Source of the DNA: Planctomycetota bacterium
GTDB taxonomy: Bacteria; Planctomycetota; Uabimicrobiia; Uabimicrobiales; Uabimicrobiaceae
NCBI GenBank assembly: GCA_029260735.1
Contig: JAJDCR010000131.1
Coordinates: 1-64,000, forward strand
DNA: 64,000 nucleotides
Reading direction: 5' to 3'
Both the position numbers and the translations under genes were made by a program. The notes beneath the pieces were generated by a model. That model saw only the letters and a program-made list of their open reading frames with translations. It searched no databases and was not told the DNA's origin. Shown in pieces: positions 7,215-14,981 of this stretch. How positions within the stretch are numbered: the first letter of the stretch is position 1; each line of letters starts with the position of its first letter.

Positions 7215-10200
7215 ATGAACAAACTGAAATTAATTGAGCAAAACTCTGAGACAAATGGAAAAAACTATACTATAGAAGTGCAACTAACAGCCGAGGGAGA
7301 AACGTTTTCTCAAGTTGTAAAGTACTCTTCTCCCATAGATGAAAAATTTCGCGATGATCTAAAGTGGTACTTTAAAGAGTATTTACTCCAAGCTTATAAA
7401 CACCGAAAACGCGCGTCGTGGTTTCTAGAAGATCTCAGTAAGCAGGGTAAATCTATGGGGGAGAAAATATTTGGAGGTGAATATCAAGATAGTGAGGTCA
7501 GTAAAAAGCTCTCCGAAATGAAACTGGAAGAAATTTTTGTTACCATTGAATCTGAACGCCTTGAGTTTTTTGAGGAACCCTGGGAAATTTTACTCCTTCC
7601 CTCAAGCGAAAAATGCCTATCTACTTCCTGCGCTGGATTTGTGCGCACTGGATCTAGGGAGCGGCAACCAGAAGTGCACTTGGAATTAAGCACAGAAAAA
7701 CCCCTTCGCGTTTTGTTCGTAACCACCCGACCAACAAAGAACAAAGAGCTTATTTACCAAGCAAAGTCTTATGAGATCTTTGATCGATTACTGGAGTATG
7801 AAAGTTCTTTTGAAGTGGAAGTACTATATCCCCCTACTTGGGAAGCCTTTGAAGAAAAGCTAGACGCAGAGAAAAATCATTTTCATGTTGTTCACTTCGA
7901 CGGCCCTTGTGATATGGGAGATTCTTGCCCATACGGACATTTACTATTCGAAGATGAAGAGGGCCAAGCTGACTTTTGCAGTGTCGCAATGGTGGCTGAA
8001 GTACTCAATGATCATGGAGCAGAAGTTCTCTTACTCGACAATTGTCTTGAGAATACTTATCCTGCTATGGGTTTTCTTTTGGAAGGTGTCAAAAATATAG
8101 TGACGATGAATTTTCTCACTTATACTTTTTGCAAGATCCAATTTTTTCAGATCCTCTACACTCAAATAGCTAGTGGTAATTCTTTGTCTAAAGCAATAGT
8201 AGAATCTCGTAATTTTATGAAAACACATCCCTTTAGAAATGCTCTCCTCGCGCAAAGCCACGAGCACCATGATTGGCCATTAGCTGCTCACTACAGCATA
8301 GGAGAAGTAATTCCTTTTTCAGCTAAGCAACAAGATAAGCCCATCCTGCAAACTAAGGGATACTTCCATATTCGGCAAAAAATGGTCGAGTTCTTAAATA
8401 GCTTCCTTCCTCCTCATGTATTTTTTGGACGTGAGGATGAAAACCATGCCATAAGGCGCTCTCTCAGTAATGGAAAAATTACCATTGTTTGTGGCAGTCC
8501 AGGGATGGGAAAAACACATCTTCTACATCATTTTTCCTATTGGTATGTCGCTGGTAAACAAGCCGAAAAAGCTTTTTATTTTGATTTCGATCTATCTGCT
8601 TTAGACAAAGACAAAATAGTAGATCATGTCAATCAAGTTTTAAATCTGGGTCAAAGCAATGAGACAAAAGAAGAAGTGTTGTGGGATGAGAAGTTTCTCC
8701 TTGTTTTTGATAATTTTGAAGCGAGAAAATCACTTTCTTCAGAAAAGCAAGAAGAGCTGGATAATTTTGTTCATGATTTAAGCGCTAAAAAAGTTCGCAT
8801 TTTAATAGCAATGGAGAAGGAAAGTGATGAAACATTTTCCTCTGCTATTCTTGTTCCTCTAGCGAGACTTTCTCCTTTGGAAAGTAGAGCATTGGCGGCA
8901 ACTGTTTTAAGGAAAAATCAATGGCAAGAAGAAGAGGGAGATAGTGAATACTTTGATCTTGTAGATGAGTTGCAAGGGCACCCTCTGCTCATGCAAAATC
9001 TCTTAAGCAAGCTAGGAGAAGATTCCACTAGCGAAATCTTAAAGGAATACAGAGAAGAACTAAAAGCAAAGGAATCCTCTTCTGAAAAAGACCCCATCGC
9101 AAACTTGTTGGAATCTGGCTGGAACAACCTACCGAAAGACTTTCAAATAATTTTAGCTGCTCTGGCAGATTTCTCTGGGATCATAACAGACGGATTGTCC
9201 ATTGCCTTTGATATGAGAGAATATGATCCTGCCCCTGGACAAGAGTTATATAGCTGTTTAGAGGTTACTCCGCCGCATCGAACTTCCGAAGTAATCCTCG
9301 CTGGTGTCCAAGCAGGCTTTTTTGCCGCGAAACCCTTTGGTAAAGAAATACTGCCTCCCGCTCGCCGCTATTTGCTTAGCAAACGCGATAGCTATCAATG
9401 GCCTTCAGAAAAGCTCACAAAAATCCAATTCTTGCTCGCAAAACTAAATATCCTAGAGTTAAGAGTTCTCTCTGCCTATATAGCGCACTCTCCTGAACCG
9501 ATGCTCATGCAAAAGATCCTCGAAAACCACAAACGCTGGCTCGATAGCTTAGAGTTACTCTGGCATAATCAAGAGTACGCTTTTTTAATTAGCGGAAAAT
9601 ACCTATTCGCTAGCATCCTCCAAAAAATAGGTATCAAAAACGAACTAGAAGAGTGGAGCTTTCGCCTTATCCAAAGCTCCGACCTTTCTACCCTAGACTC
9701 TTCTTCAGATTTTTCCAGTGCATGGCTTAAAATCGCCAGTGATGCCATTCTTTCCCAAGCCGCAAAAGATTCGGAAGTCACAAAACAGTGGATTGAATAT
9801 TGGCAAACAAAATTACCTGATATCGAAGATGAATCGGTTTTTGATAATGCCTTGATGTTTTTAGAAGCGTATTATCGCAACAAAGAGGATTGGCCTTCGC
9901 GCCTTGAAATCAGTCAACAAGCGCTCCAGTATTATCAGAAAAAAGAAAATTATCAACGAGTGATAGCTTCTCTAAAATCCTTAGCTCGATGTGAAGAGGC
10001 TATGGGAAATATAGAGAAATGCAAAGAGTGCGAAAAGCAGCTTCTTGAAGAAGTCCCCTATGAGAAACTAGAAGAAGGAATGAAGCAAAAAAGCACCCTA
10101 GATGTCATTTTTTGCCAAATGAACCGGGAAGAATACGAGGAAGCCCAAGAACTCCTAAATGACTTCAGAAAAATGCCCGAAGTAGCGGAACTACCCCTAG

Positions 10201-10469
10201 TTGCCGACACTTTTCAAGGCGACATTTACATCAAATTAGATAAACTAGAGGAAGCAACCGCTATTTATAGCGAGTTATGGTCAGGAGTAATAAACAAAAA
10301 ACATGTCCTCCAGCCAGAGAAAATATCAAAAACCTTAATGGACTTAGAGAGTAAGCTCGGTAAAGAACGCTTTGAGGAGATTTTTCAGGAAAAAGCTCCT
10401 GGAGTCGACTCCCCCTCTCAAGCACTGGAAAAACAAAAAGCGGTTACTCAGAATGCTCAGATGGGTTGA
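7215..10469 (+). CDS. CHAT-domain protease fused to STAND NTPase and TPR region
   Basis: A 1084-residue cytoplasmic multidomain protein. Residues 1-165 are an N-terminal domain of the kind often placed before CHAT. Residues 165-370 form a caspase-like CHAT domain with the catalytic pair H227 (VVHFDGP) and C277 (LLDNC) preserved. A P-loop NTPase follows, with Walker A GSPGMGKT (427-434) and Walker B LLVFDNFE (about 495), then a long helical region ending in TPR-like repeats (from about 900). CHAT-STAND proteins are known in other systems as switchable proteases in conflict or cell-death responses; that role is only inferred here. The start at 7215 is chosen for the GGGAG ribosome site; an upstream in-frame ATG at 7194 has none. 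It is transcribed alone. No signal peptide or membrane segment is seen. Confidence 0.8.
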   Translation: MNKLKLIEQNSETNGKNYTIEVQLTAEGETFSQVVKYSSPIDEKFRDDLKWYFKEYLLQAYKHRKRASWFLEDLSKQGKSMGEKIFGGEYQDSEVSKKLSEMKLEEIFVTIESERLEFFEEPWEILLLPSSEKCLSTSCAGFVRTGSRERQPEVHLELSTEKPLRVLFVTTRPTKNKELIYQAKSYEIFDRLLEYESSFEVEVLYPPTWEAFEEKLDAEKNHFHVVHFDGPCDMGDSCPYGHLLFEDEEGQADFCSVAMVAEVLNDHGAEVLLLDNCLENTYPAMGFLLEGVKNIVTMNFLTYTFCKIQFFQILYTQIASGNSLSKAIVESRNFMKTHPFRNALLAQSHEHHDWPLAAHYSIGEVIPFSAKQQDKPILQTKGYFHIRQKMVEFLNSFLPPHVFFGREDENHAIRRSLSNGKITIVCGSPGMGKTHLLHHFSYWYVAGKQAEKAFYFDFDLSALDKDKIVDHVNQVLNLGQSNETKEEVLWDEKFLLVFDNFEARKSLSSEKQEELDNFVHDLSAKKVRILIAMEKESDETFSSAILVPLARLSPLESRALAATVLRKNQWQEEEGDSEYFDLVDELQGHPLLMQNLLSKLGEDSTSEILKEYREELKAKESSSEKDPIANLLESGWNNLPKDFQIILAALADFSGIITDGLSIAFDMREYDPAPGQELYSCLEVTPPHRTSEVILAGVQAGFFAAKPFGKEILPPARRYLLSKRDSYQWPSEKLTKIQFLLAKLNILELRVLSAYIAHSPEPMLMQKILENHKRWLDSLELLWHNQEYAFLISGKYLFASILQKIGIKNELEEWSFRLIQSSDLSTLDSSSDFSSAWLKIASDAILSQAAKDSEVTKQWIEYWQTKLPDIEDESVFDNALMFLEAYYRNKEDWPSRLEISQQALQYYQKKENYQRVIASLKSLARCEEAMGNIEKCKECEKQLLEEVPYEKLEEGMKQKSTLDVIFCQMNREEYEEAQELLNDFRKMPEVAELPLVADTFQGDIYIKLDKLEEATAIYSELWSGVINKKHVLQPEKISKTLMDLESKLGKERFEEIFQEKAPGVDSPSQALEKQKAVTQNAQMG

Positions 10470-10840
10470 TCGTTGTAACATATGTTAAACCTAGCTTAGG
10501 GGGAATGATTACCTTGCGTTCCATAAATAGAAATCACCCGCAAACTATCTGGCTTTTCTTTTACCAAATCAATTGTCCCTTGGACATCGCGAATGTATAT
10601 TTCCATCGACATAACTCCCTTACTGCACGGCAGAGCCACGAACTGATCGACTTTGATGAGTTTACAGAGGCAAAATGATTGTCAATTTTTTGGAGATGAT
10701 CTTTGCTTAGGAGGGTGTTATCTTTTGGAGCATAGCCATTTGTGAGCTTTACTAATACGGCAGACGAACCATAACTTAGCAAAGCTCCCAAGATATTGCG
10801 GCATGATAGAAATTGAGAATACTAATTATAAGCAAAAAAG
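10470..10840. other. Intergenic region with possible gene remnants
   Basis: Both strands carry short open frames, but none has a convincing start and full domain. The minus-strand frame at 10496-10612 looks protein-like and is listed separately. No terminator hairpin is evident at either end. Confidence 0.4.
10496..10612 (-). pseudogene. Possible remnant of a small protein gene
   Basis: A 38-codon minus-strand frame begins MSMEIYIRDVQGTIDLVKEK and ends after SLRVISIYGTQ, with a balanced, protein-like composition. No ribosome binding site is seen and the frame is shorter than any domain I know. A second minus-strand frame just upstream (to 10791) is in another phase. It may be the 3' end of a frameshifted gene, or chance. 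Confidence 0.25.
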
Positions 10841-11395
10841 TTACTTCGTTAATTTTTTTCTTGTTACGAAAGCAACTAAGCATAAACCAAACAAAGCTAA
10901 GCTAGAAGGTTCTGGAACAACTGGTGCAGAGGTCGGAACAGTATTAACAAGTAAGCTATTCCACCCAGCACTTCCTGTGTTGCCGGAAGATTCTCTGACG
11001 GAAAAAGTTACCGATGTTACATTCACAAATGGCAAAGCATTGTTACCTAAAGAAGTAATAGTAGCGGTAGAACCATCAGAACCAGTTAAATCTAGAGCGA
11101 TCCCGGCATTCTCAAAACCAGCAAAATCAATGTTGGTTAAGTCAAAAGCACCACCAGAGAAAGTTAATAACAAGTTGTTGTCAATAACTGGATTACCTGG
11201 GCCATTGTGAAAACCTATAGTTCCAATAAAGCCAGGATCAAAGTGGTTACCAGAAGCCGTTATAGCTAGAGTAAAACCATCTTCTGTGTAACTTGTATTG
11301 CCCGTATTAACACCCGATGTAAAATCTATAGTCAGCACTGCAGCATTAGCAGTTGCTAAGCAACAAACCAAAACAAATAAATAAATAGTTTTCAT
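10841..11395 (-). CDS. PEP-CTERM sorting-domain protein
   Basis: A 184-residue exported protein. It has a signal peptide (MKTIYLFVLVCCLATANAA), a beta-rich body (VLTIDFTSGVNTG, DGFTLAITASG, FDLTNIDFAGFENAGIALDL) and a PEP-CTERM tail (VPEPSSLALFG, helix, TRKKLTK). The body pattern is that of secreted sandwich proteins in which an opening strand is followed by an N-H-F region; no catalytic residues are recognisable. AAAGGT precedes the ATG. A sigma-70-like promoter is visible upstream (11447-11475). It is a single gene. Confidence 0.85.
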   Translation of the reverse strand: MKTIYLFVLVCCLATANAAVLTIDFTSGVNTGNTSYTEDGFTLAITASGNHFDPGFIGTIGFHNGPGNPVIDNNLLLTFSGGAFDLTNIDFAGFENAGIALDLTGSDGSTATITSLGNNALPFVNVTSVTFSVRESSGNTGSAGWNSLLVNTVPTSAPVVPEPSSLALFGLCLVAFVTRKKLTK

Positions 11396-11446
11396 TGACT
11401 ACCTTTCAGAAGCACTATTAAAAGTTAAATTAGTTTATTATTTTGA

Positions 11447-11475
11447 ATAATACTGCAAAGCCATTAATAATGCAA
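11447..11475 (-). promoter_or_regulatory. Candidate sigma-70 promoter for the PEP-CTERM gene at 10841
   Basis: On the minus strand TTGCAT (-35) and TATTAT (-10) are separated by exactly 17 bases. The -10 box lies about 50 bases before the ATG at 11395. The call rests on pattern only. Confidence 0.45.
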
Positions 11476-11604
11476 ATATTTTTTGAATTTGTGAAAATAA
11501 TAGCCAATTCGAGAAGTTGAATTATCAGAATTTTCTCTGCGAAATTCACAATTTTTCATATAATACGTTTCTAGATTTTCCCAATAACTTTTTAGGAAAA
11601 AGTT

Positions 11605-12069
11605 GTGCCTTCATTCAATTGTACCAATCAAATAGAAATCCACGCACCTGCCTCGACTGTTTTCGCTGTGGTTTCGGACTACCCTAGCTGGAAGCGTTGG
11701 GTTTCTTTTTACCACTGCGATTTTATCGACTCTGATGAGCTCACAGTGGGGACAAGGGTTCAGCACAAGCTGGGCTATCCTCCTCTTATAGTCAGTAAGT
11801 TTGTCCGAGAAATAAAAAATATCGAAGCAAATTTATGGATAGATGAAGCTTATATTGAGGGGGATCTGACGGGCACGGGGATTTGGCGTTTTAGGCAAAT
11901 AGAGAGCAAAACTCTGGTTTCCTACCAATGTTGTGTTAAATCGGAAACATTAGCGATGCATTTTTCATTTTTTCTGGCGGGAAAACTGGCTCATAGCCTT
12001 GTTTATTGGTTTATTCTAAAAAGACTTAAGGCATATTGTGAAAGCCTGTCGGGAAAGGAATCTTTATGA
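11605..12069 (+). CDS. SRPBCC (polyketide cyclase/dehydrase-like) family protein
   Basis: A 154-residue cytoplasmic protein of the START/SRPBCC helix-grip fold, a hydrophobic ligand-binding fold. The opening (NQIEIHAPASTVFAVVSDYP followed by SWKRW) is the classic first strand and helix of the family, and the C-terminal long helix is present. Members bind lipids or act on cyclic intermediates; the ligand here is unknown. The start is a GTG preceded by AGGAAAA. The stop codon overlaps the start of the next gene by four bases, so the two are translationally coupled and probably work in the same pathway. Confidence 0.75.
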   Translation: MPSFNCTNQIEIHAPASTVFAVVSDYPSWKRWVSFYHCDFIDSDELTVGTRVQHKLGYPPLIVSKFVREIKNIEANLWIDEAYIEGDLTGTGIWRFRQIESKTLVSYQCCVKSETLAMHFSFFLAGKLAHSLVYWFILKRLKAYCESLSGKESL

Positions 12070-13031
12070 AAGTATTACTCACAGGAGCTTTTGGTAATAT
12101 TGGGAAAAATGTCATTGATGCTCTCCTCGATAAAAAACATGAGATTATCTGCTTTGACTTAGGCAATAGAAGTAGCCGCAAGACGGCAAAGCAGTATGTC
12201 AATAAGGTCAAAATTATCTGGGGAGACATTACGGATAGAGCACTTGTCGAAGAAGCGGTTAGCCAAGCTGAGGTTGTTATTCACAATGCTGCTATTATTC
12301 CCCCTTTGTCAGAAAATATTCCTGAGATTTCCCAAAAAGTTAATGTGACTGGCACTCAAAATATTGTGGAGGCCATTCAAAAGTTCGGAAAAAATCCGCA
12401 ATTAATTTTTCCTTCTTCTATCAGTGTGCATGGAAATCATTTCCCTGAGGACAAACCTCCGCGAAAAATTAATGACCCTTTTAAGGCGGAAGACCACTAC
12501 GCCGGGCATAAGATTGAGTGCGAAAAAATGATCGATGCCAGCAAAGTTCGTTCTACTGTGTTTCGAATAGGTGCTTGTTTAGGCGCTGAGCTAAAGGTAA
12601 AAGTCAAAGGTAATGTTCGCCAACTAACCGAAATGATTTTTAAGATCTCGGCCAAATGTCGTGTGGAATACGTCCACCCGAAGGATGTTGCTTTAGCGAT
12701 GGTCAATGCCATTGGCAATGAAGAGGTTCTCGGAAAAAAGCTTTTCCTTGGTGGAGGAAAAAGCTGCCAAGAAGAATGGAAAGATTTTTGCTCGACCGCC
12801 TTTGTTTGCCTTGGGATAGGGCCTATACCCGAAAACTTATTTGGCAGCGGTGGTTATTACACCGAATGGATGGATACAGAGGAAAGCCAACGAATATTAA
12901 ATTTTCAAAATCATACTTTAGAAGATTATCGCCGTGAAATGCGCCATCGTTTTAAATGGGGTCGGATTTTGCTTACCCCTATAAGACCACTTTTGAGAAG
13001 CTATTTATTTAGCTTCTCTCCTAATCGATAG
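12066..13031 (+). CDS. NAD(P)-dependent epimerase/dehydratase (extended SDR)
   Basis: A 321-residue Rossmann-fold enzyme of the extended short-chain dehydrogenase family. The nucleotide-binding motif TGAFGNIG is at 6-13, the strand motif HNAA at 73-76, and the catalytic YxxxK as Y145-K149 with an upstream Ser pair (PSSIS, 116-120). Family members act on nucleotide sugars, sterols or other alcohols and ketones, and the substrate cannot be read from sequence. It overlaps the SRPBCC gene by four bases (ATGA), forming a two-gene operon. That pairing suggests a small lipophilic or cyclic substrate rather than a sugar nucleotide; this is inference. Confidence 0.85.
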   Translation: MKVLLTGAFGNIGKNVIDALLDKKHEIICFDLGNRSSRKTAKQYVNKVKIIWGDITDRALVEEAVSQAEVVIHNAAIIPPLSENIPEISQKVNVTGTQNIVEAIQKFGKNPQLIFPSSISVHGNHFPEDKPPRKINDPFKAEDHYAGHKIECEKMIDASKVRSTVFRIGACLGAELKVKVKGNVRQLTEMIFKISAKCRVEYVHPKDVALAMVNAIGNEEVLGKKLFLGGGKSCQEEWKDFCSTAFVCLGIGPIPENLFGSGGYYTEWMDTEESQRILNFQNHTLEDYRREMRHRFKWGRILLTPIRPLLRSYLFSFSPNR

Positions 13032-13051
13032 CTCTTCGAGACCCGGAGGCG

Positions 13052-13711
13052 TTACCGTTTATAAAAATTTCCCAAGCAATACTTTCCCATTCCCAATATA
13101 CTTAATCCAAGAAGAACTACACTAGAAGCTTCTGGAACCGATGGTTCTGGGGTCTGGATATCATCAAAATTAACATTATCCATCGTAAATCTTCCAGCTC
13201 CCCCAATCCCTTCAAACGTTACAGAAGTCAAATTGACGAATGTTCCAGGAAGAGTAAAGAGTTGAAAGTCATTTTGGGGACCCTCTCCATCGTGGATAAA
13301 ATCTAGACCAAAATTAGCAGAAACGCTACCTCCTCCCGCTAAATTTCCAATCACTTGAATTGTACTTGCCGTCAAACCACCTGGAGTTTGTCCTTGATTA
13401 GTTTCTGCTCCTTCAAAGCTGGCTAAGGAAAAAGATGCTCCACTTTGTAAGTTAAAGGTAACTTCGTTAAAAGAAAATAAATATGTTGTTCCATTGAAAG
13501 GGCAAGCAGGAGAGCAACCATTAGTTCCACCGGCTAAGAGAGCAAAACCATTTGAACCTGTAGATGATAAATCAAAGCCTTGTGTGCTTAAGTTTTTTGC
13601 GCCTCCTGCTGGACTCAGTGCATTAAAATCTACGATAATGGCGTAATTTGACGGAAGAAAAAAAGCAAAAAAAACTAGAAAAAAGGAAAAAAATTTACGT
13701 TTAAGATTCAT
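13052..13711 (-). CDS. PEP-CTERM-like protein with atypical PEA motif
   Basis: A 219-residue exported protein. It has a signal peptide (KRKFFSFFLVFFAFFLPSNYA) and a body with the pattern VDFNALSP...FTMDNVNFDD, similar to other PEP-CTERM sandwich proteins that end in a DNV/DDV strand. The tail reads VPEASSVVLLGLS, a hydrophobic stretch and a basic end (NFYKR). The canonical PEP is thus PEA here, preceded by a separate TPEPS, so the sorting signal is degenerate or shifted. AGGAG precedes the ATG. A candidate promoter lies at 13764-13792. It converges on the epimerase gene. Confidence 0.8.
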   Translation of the reverse strand: MNLKRKFFSFFLVFFAFFLPSNYAIIVDFNALSPAGGAKNLSTQGFDLSSTGSNGFALLAGGTNGCSPACPFNGTTYLFSFNEVTFNLQSGASFSLASFEGAETNQGQTPGGLTASTIQVIGNLAGGGSVSANFGLDFIHDGEGPQNDFQLFTLPGTFVNLTSVTFEGIGGAGRFTMDNVNFDDIQTPEPSVPEASSVVLLGLSILGMGKYCLGNFYKR

Positions 13712-13763
13712 AAGAGGCTCCTATCAAATTAGATCAAGCTTTTGTTTTACGACCCTATATCTT

Positions 13764-13792
13764 AGCATAAACTAATTTTCCACCACTGGCAA
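13764..13792 (-). promoter_or_regulatory. Candidate sigma-70 promoter for the gene at 13052
   Basis: On the minus strand TTGCCA and TATGCT are separated by 17 bases, about 50 bases before the start codon. The same -35 hexamer with a 17-base spacer precedes the PEP-CTERM gene at 35870-36517. Confidence 0.45.
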
Positions 13793-13855
13793 AGAAAAAT
13801 CAAAAATATAAAGATTATTATATAAGATTTTTTTTTGCTTATTTGGAGACTTTGG

Positions 13856-14626
13856 ATGAAAATACTTATTCTTAGCCAACGTTACTCTATAGATAGTCGA
13901 ATAATCCGCTCTGCGGCAACTGAATTAGGTTGGGAGACATATCGCATACAAGGTGATTTTTTTCCTGATTGGGTAAAAGAGCAGGAAATTTATGTTTATT
14001 GCGAAGGTTTTATGGCGGAGTTTGTCAGCCAAGAAACAGGTGTTGCCATCCTAAGACCACTGATTGACTCTCTTATTATGGTTCCCCCTCAATTTTTAGG
14101 GCGAAAAGTGGAGTTTAAAACTATTGCTGAACTGGTTGAACTAGAAAAGCCGACTTTCATTAAGCCGGCCGATCAAAAGTTTTTTGAGGCAGGAATTTAT
14201 TCTTCTCTTGGTGATATCAATGGCTTCAATAGTTGCGACAAGAAAGATCCTGTTTTTTTAAGCGAAGTAGTTGAGTTTGTTGATGAGTACAGGTTGTTTT
14301 GCTGCGATGGGAAAGTCTGTGGATCTAGTCCATACGTTCAAAATCGAAATTTTGTGGGAAATGAAGAAGATCTTCCTCATGTTCCATCAAATATAATTGA
14401 GTTCGGTAATCAAATCCTTAGTGCTTGTCAGTCATTTTTACCACCGGGAGTTGTTGTCGATGTGGGCTGTTTACCAACTGGCGAGCTGGCGCTAATTGAG
14501 TTTAATCCTGCTTGGGCGAGTGGTATTTATGGGGTTGACCCTTTTGAGGCGATTAAGTGTATTGAGAGGTCATGTGTTCAGAGACAGTTTATGACAAAAG
14601 AGCTAGAGAAGTTTGAGATTTTTTAG
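13856..14626 (+). CDS. ATP-grasp domain-containing protein
   Basis: A 256-residue cytoplasmic protein resembling the ATP-grasp-fold DUF4343 group. The N-terminal part holds a Rossmann-like strand (MKILILSQRY). The ATP-grasp core shows TFIKPADQKFFEAG (ATP-binding Lys), SEVVEFVDEYRLFCCDGKV (nucleotide clamp) and a metal-binding end, ALIEFNPAWASGIYG, with the E-x-N pair. ATP-grasp enzymes join a carboxylate to an amine through an acyl-phosphate; substrates here are unknown. The start at 13856 has GGAG nine bases upstream, whereas the in-frame ATG at 13835 does not. It is monocistronic and followed by a repeat-rich region. Confidence 0.75.
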   Translation: MKILILSQRYSIDSRIIRSAATELGWETYRIQGDFFPDWVKEQEIYVYCEGFMAEFVSQETGVAILRPLIDSLIMVPPQFLGRKVEFKTIAELVELEKPTFIKPADQKFFEAGIYSSLGDINGFNSCDKKDPVFLSEVVEFVDEYRLFCCDGKVCGSSPYVQNRNFVGNEEDLPHVPSNIIEFGNQILSACQSFLPPGVVVDVGCLPTGELALIEFNPAWASGIYGVDPFEAIKCIERSCVQRQFMTKELEKFEIF

Positions 14627-14649
14627 GTAAGCTAAGGTATTTATCATGG

Positions 14650-14955
14650 ATAAATCTAGGTTGGGAGGGTGAGGCTCCCGCCGAAATAAGAATGGAGAGG
14701 GTATTCACTGCGGAGCAGTGGCGGAACGTAGCCAGAGGTTTCAACCCCTGGAAATAAAGGCATCCAAAAGATTTTGGTGCCGTAGGTATCAAGGAGATTA
14801 TTTCCTGCGTACCTCCGGCACGCTATTTTTTGTTGCTCTTGTTCCAGGGCATAAATGCCCTGGCTACGTGCCTCAGTCGCTACGCGACCATAAAACAAAA
14901 GAAATTTTTTATTTCAACAGTAGTCGAGGCAAACCCCTCAGGGAACATAGTGCTT
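14650..14955. repeat. Cluster of palindromic repeats
   Basis: The gap between two genes is packed with short inverted repeats: GAGGGTGAGGCTCCCGCCG (related to the arms of the element at 32229), CACTG-CGGAG-CAGTG, CCAGAGG...CCCCTGG, the perfect 20-nt CCAGGGCATAAATGCCCTGG (14844-14863) followed by GCTACGTGCC, and GTCGCTACGCGAC. An 18-nt segment ending TTTCAACAGTAGTCG also occurs in the cluster near 30840. Short frames exist on both strands but reflect the repeats, not genes. I judge this a dispersed noncoding repeat family. Confidence 0.75.
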
Positions 14956-14981
14956 AAAACGGTTTCGAGATAAAACCTACG

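Noticed and set aside
10466-10678. A 70-codon plus-strand frame after the CHAT gene
   Set aside because: It overlaps the stop of the CHAT gene, has no domain-like pattern, and the opposite strand looks more protein-like.
14656-14957. Overlapping short open frames on both strands in the repeat cluster
   Set aside because: They are made of the palindromic repeats themselves and have no ribosome sites; I treat them as repeat DNA.
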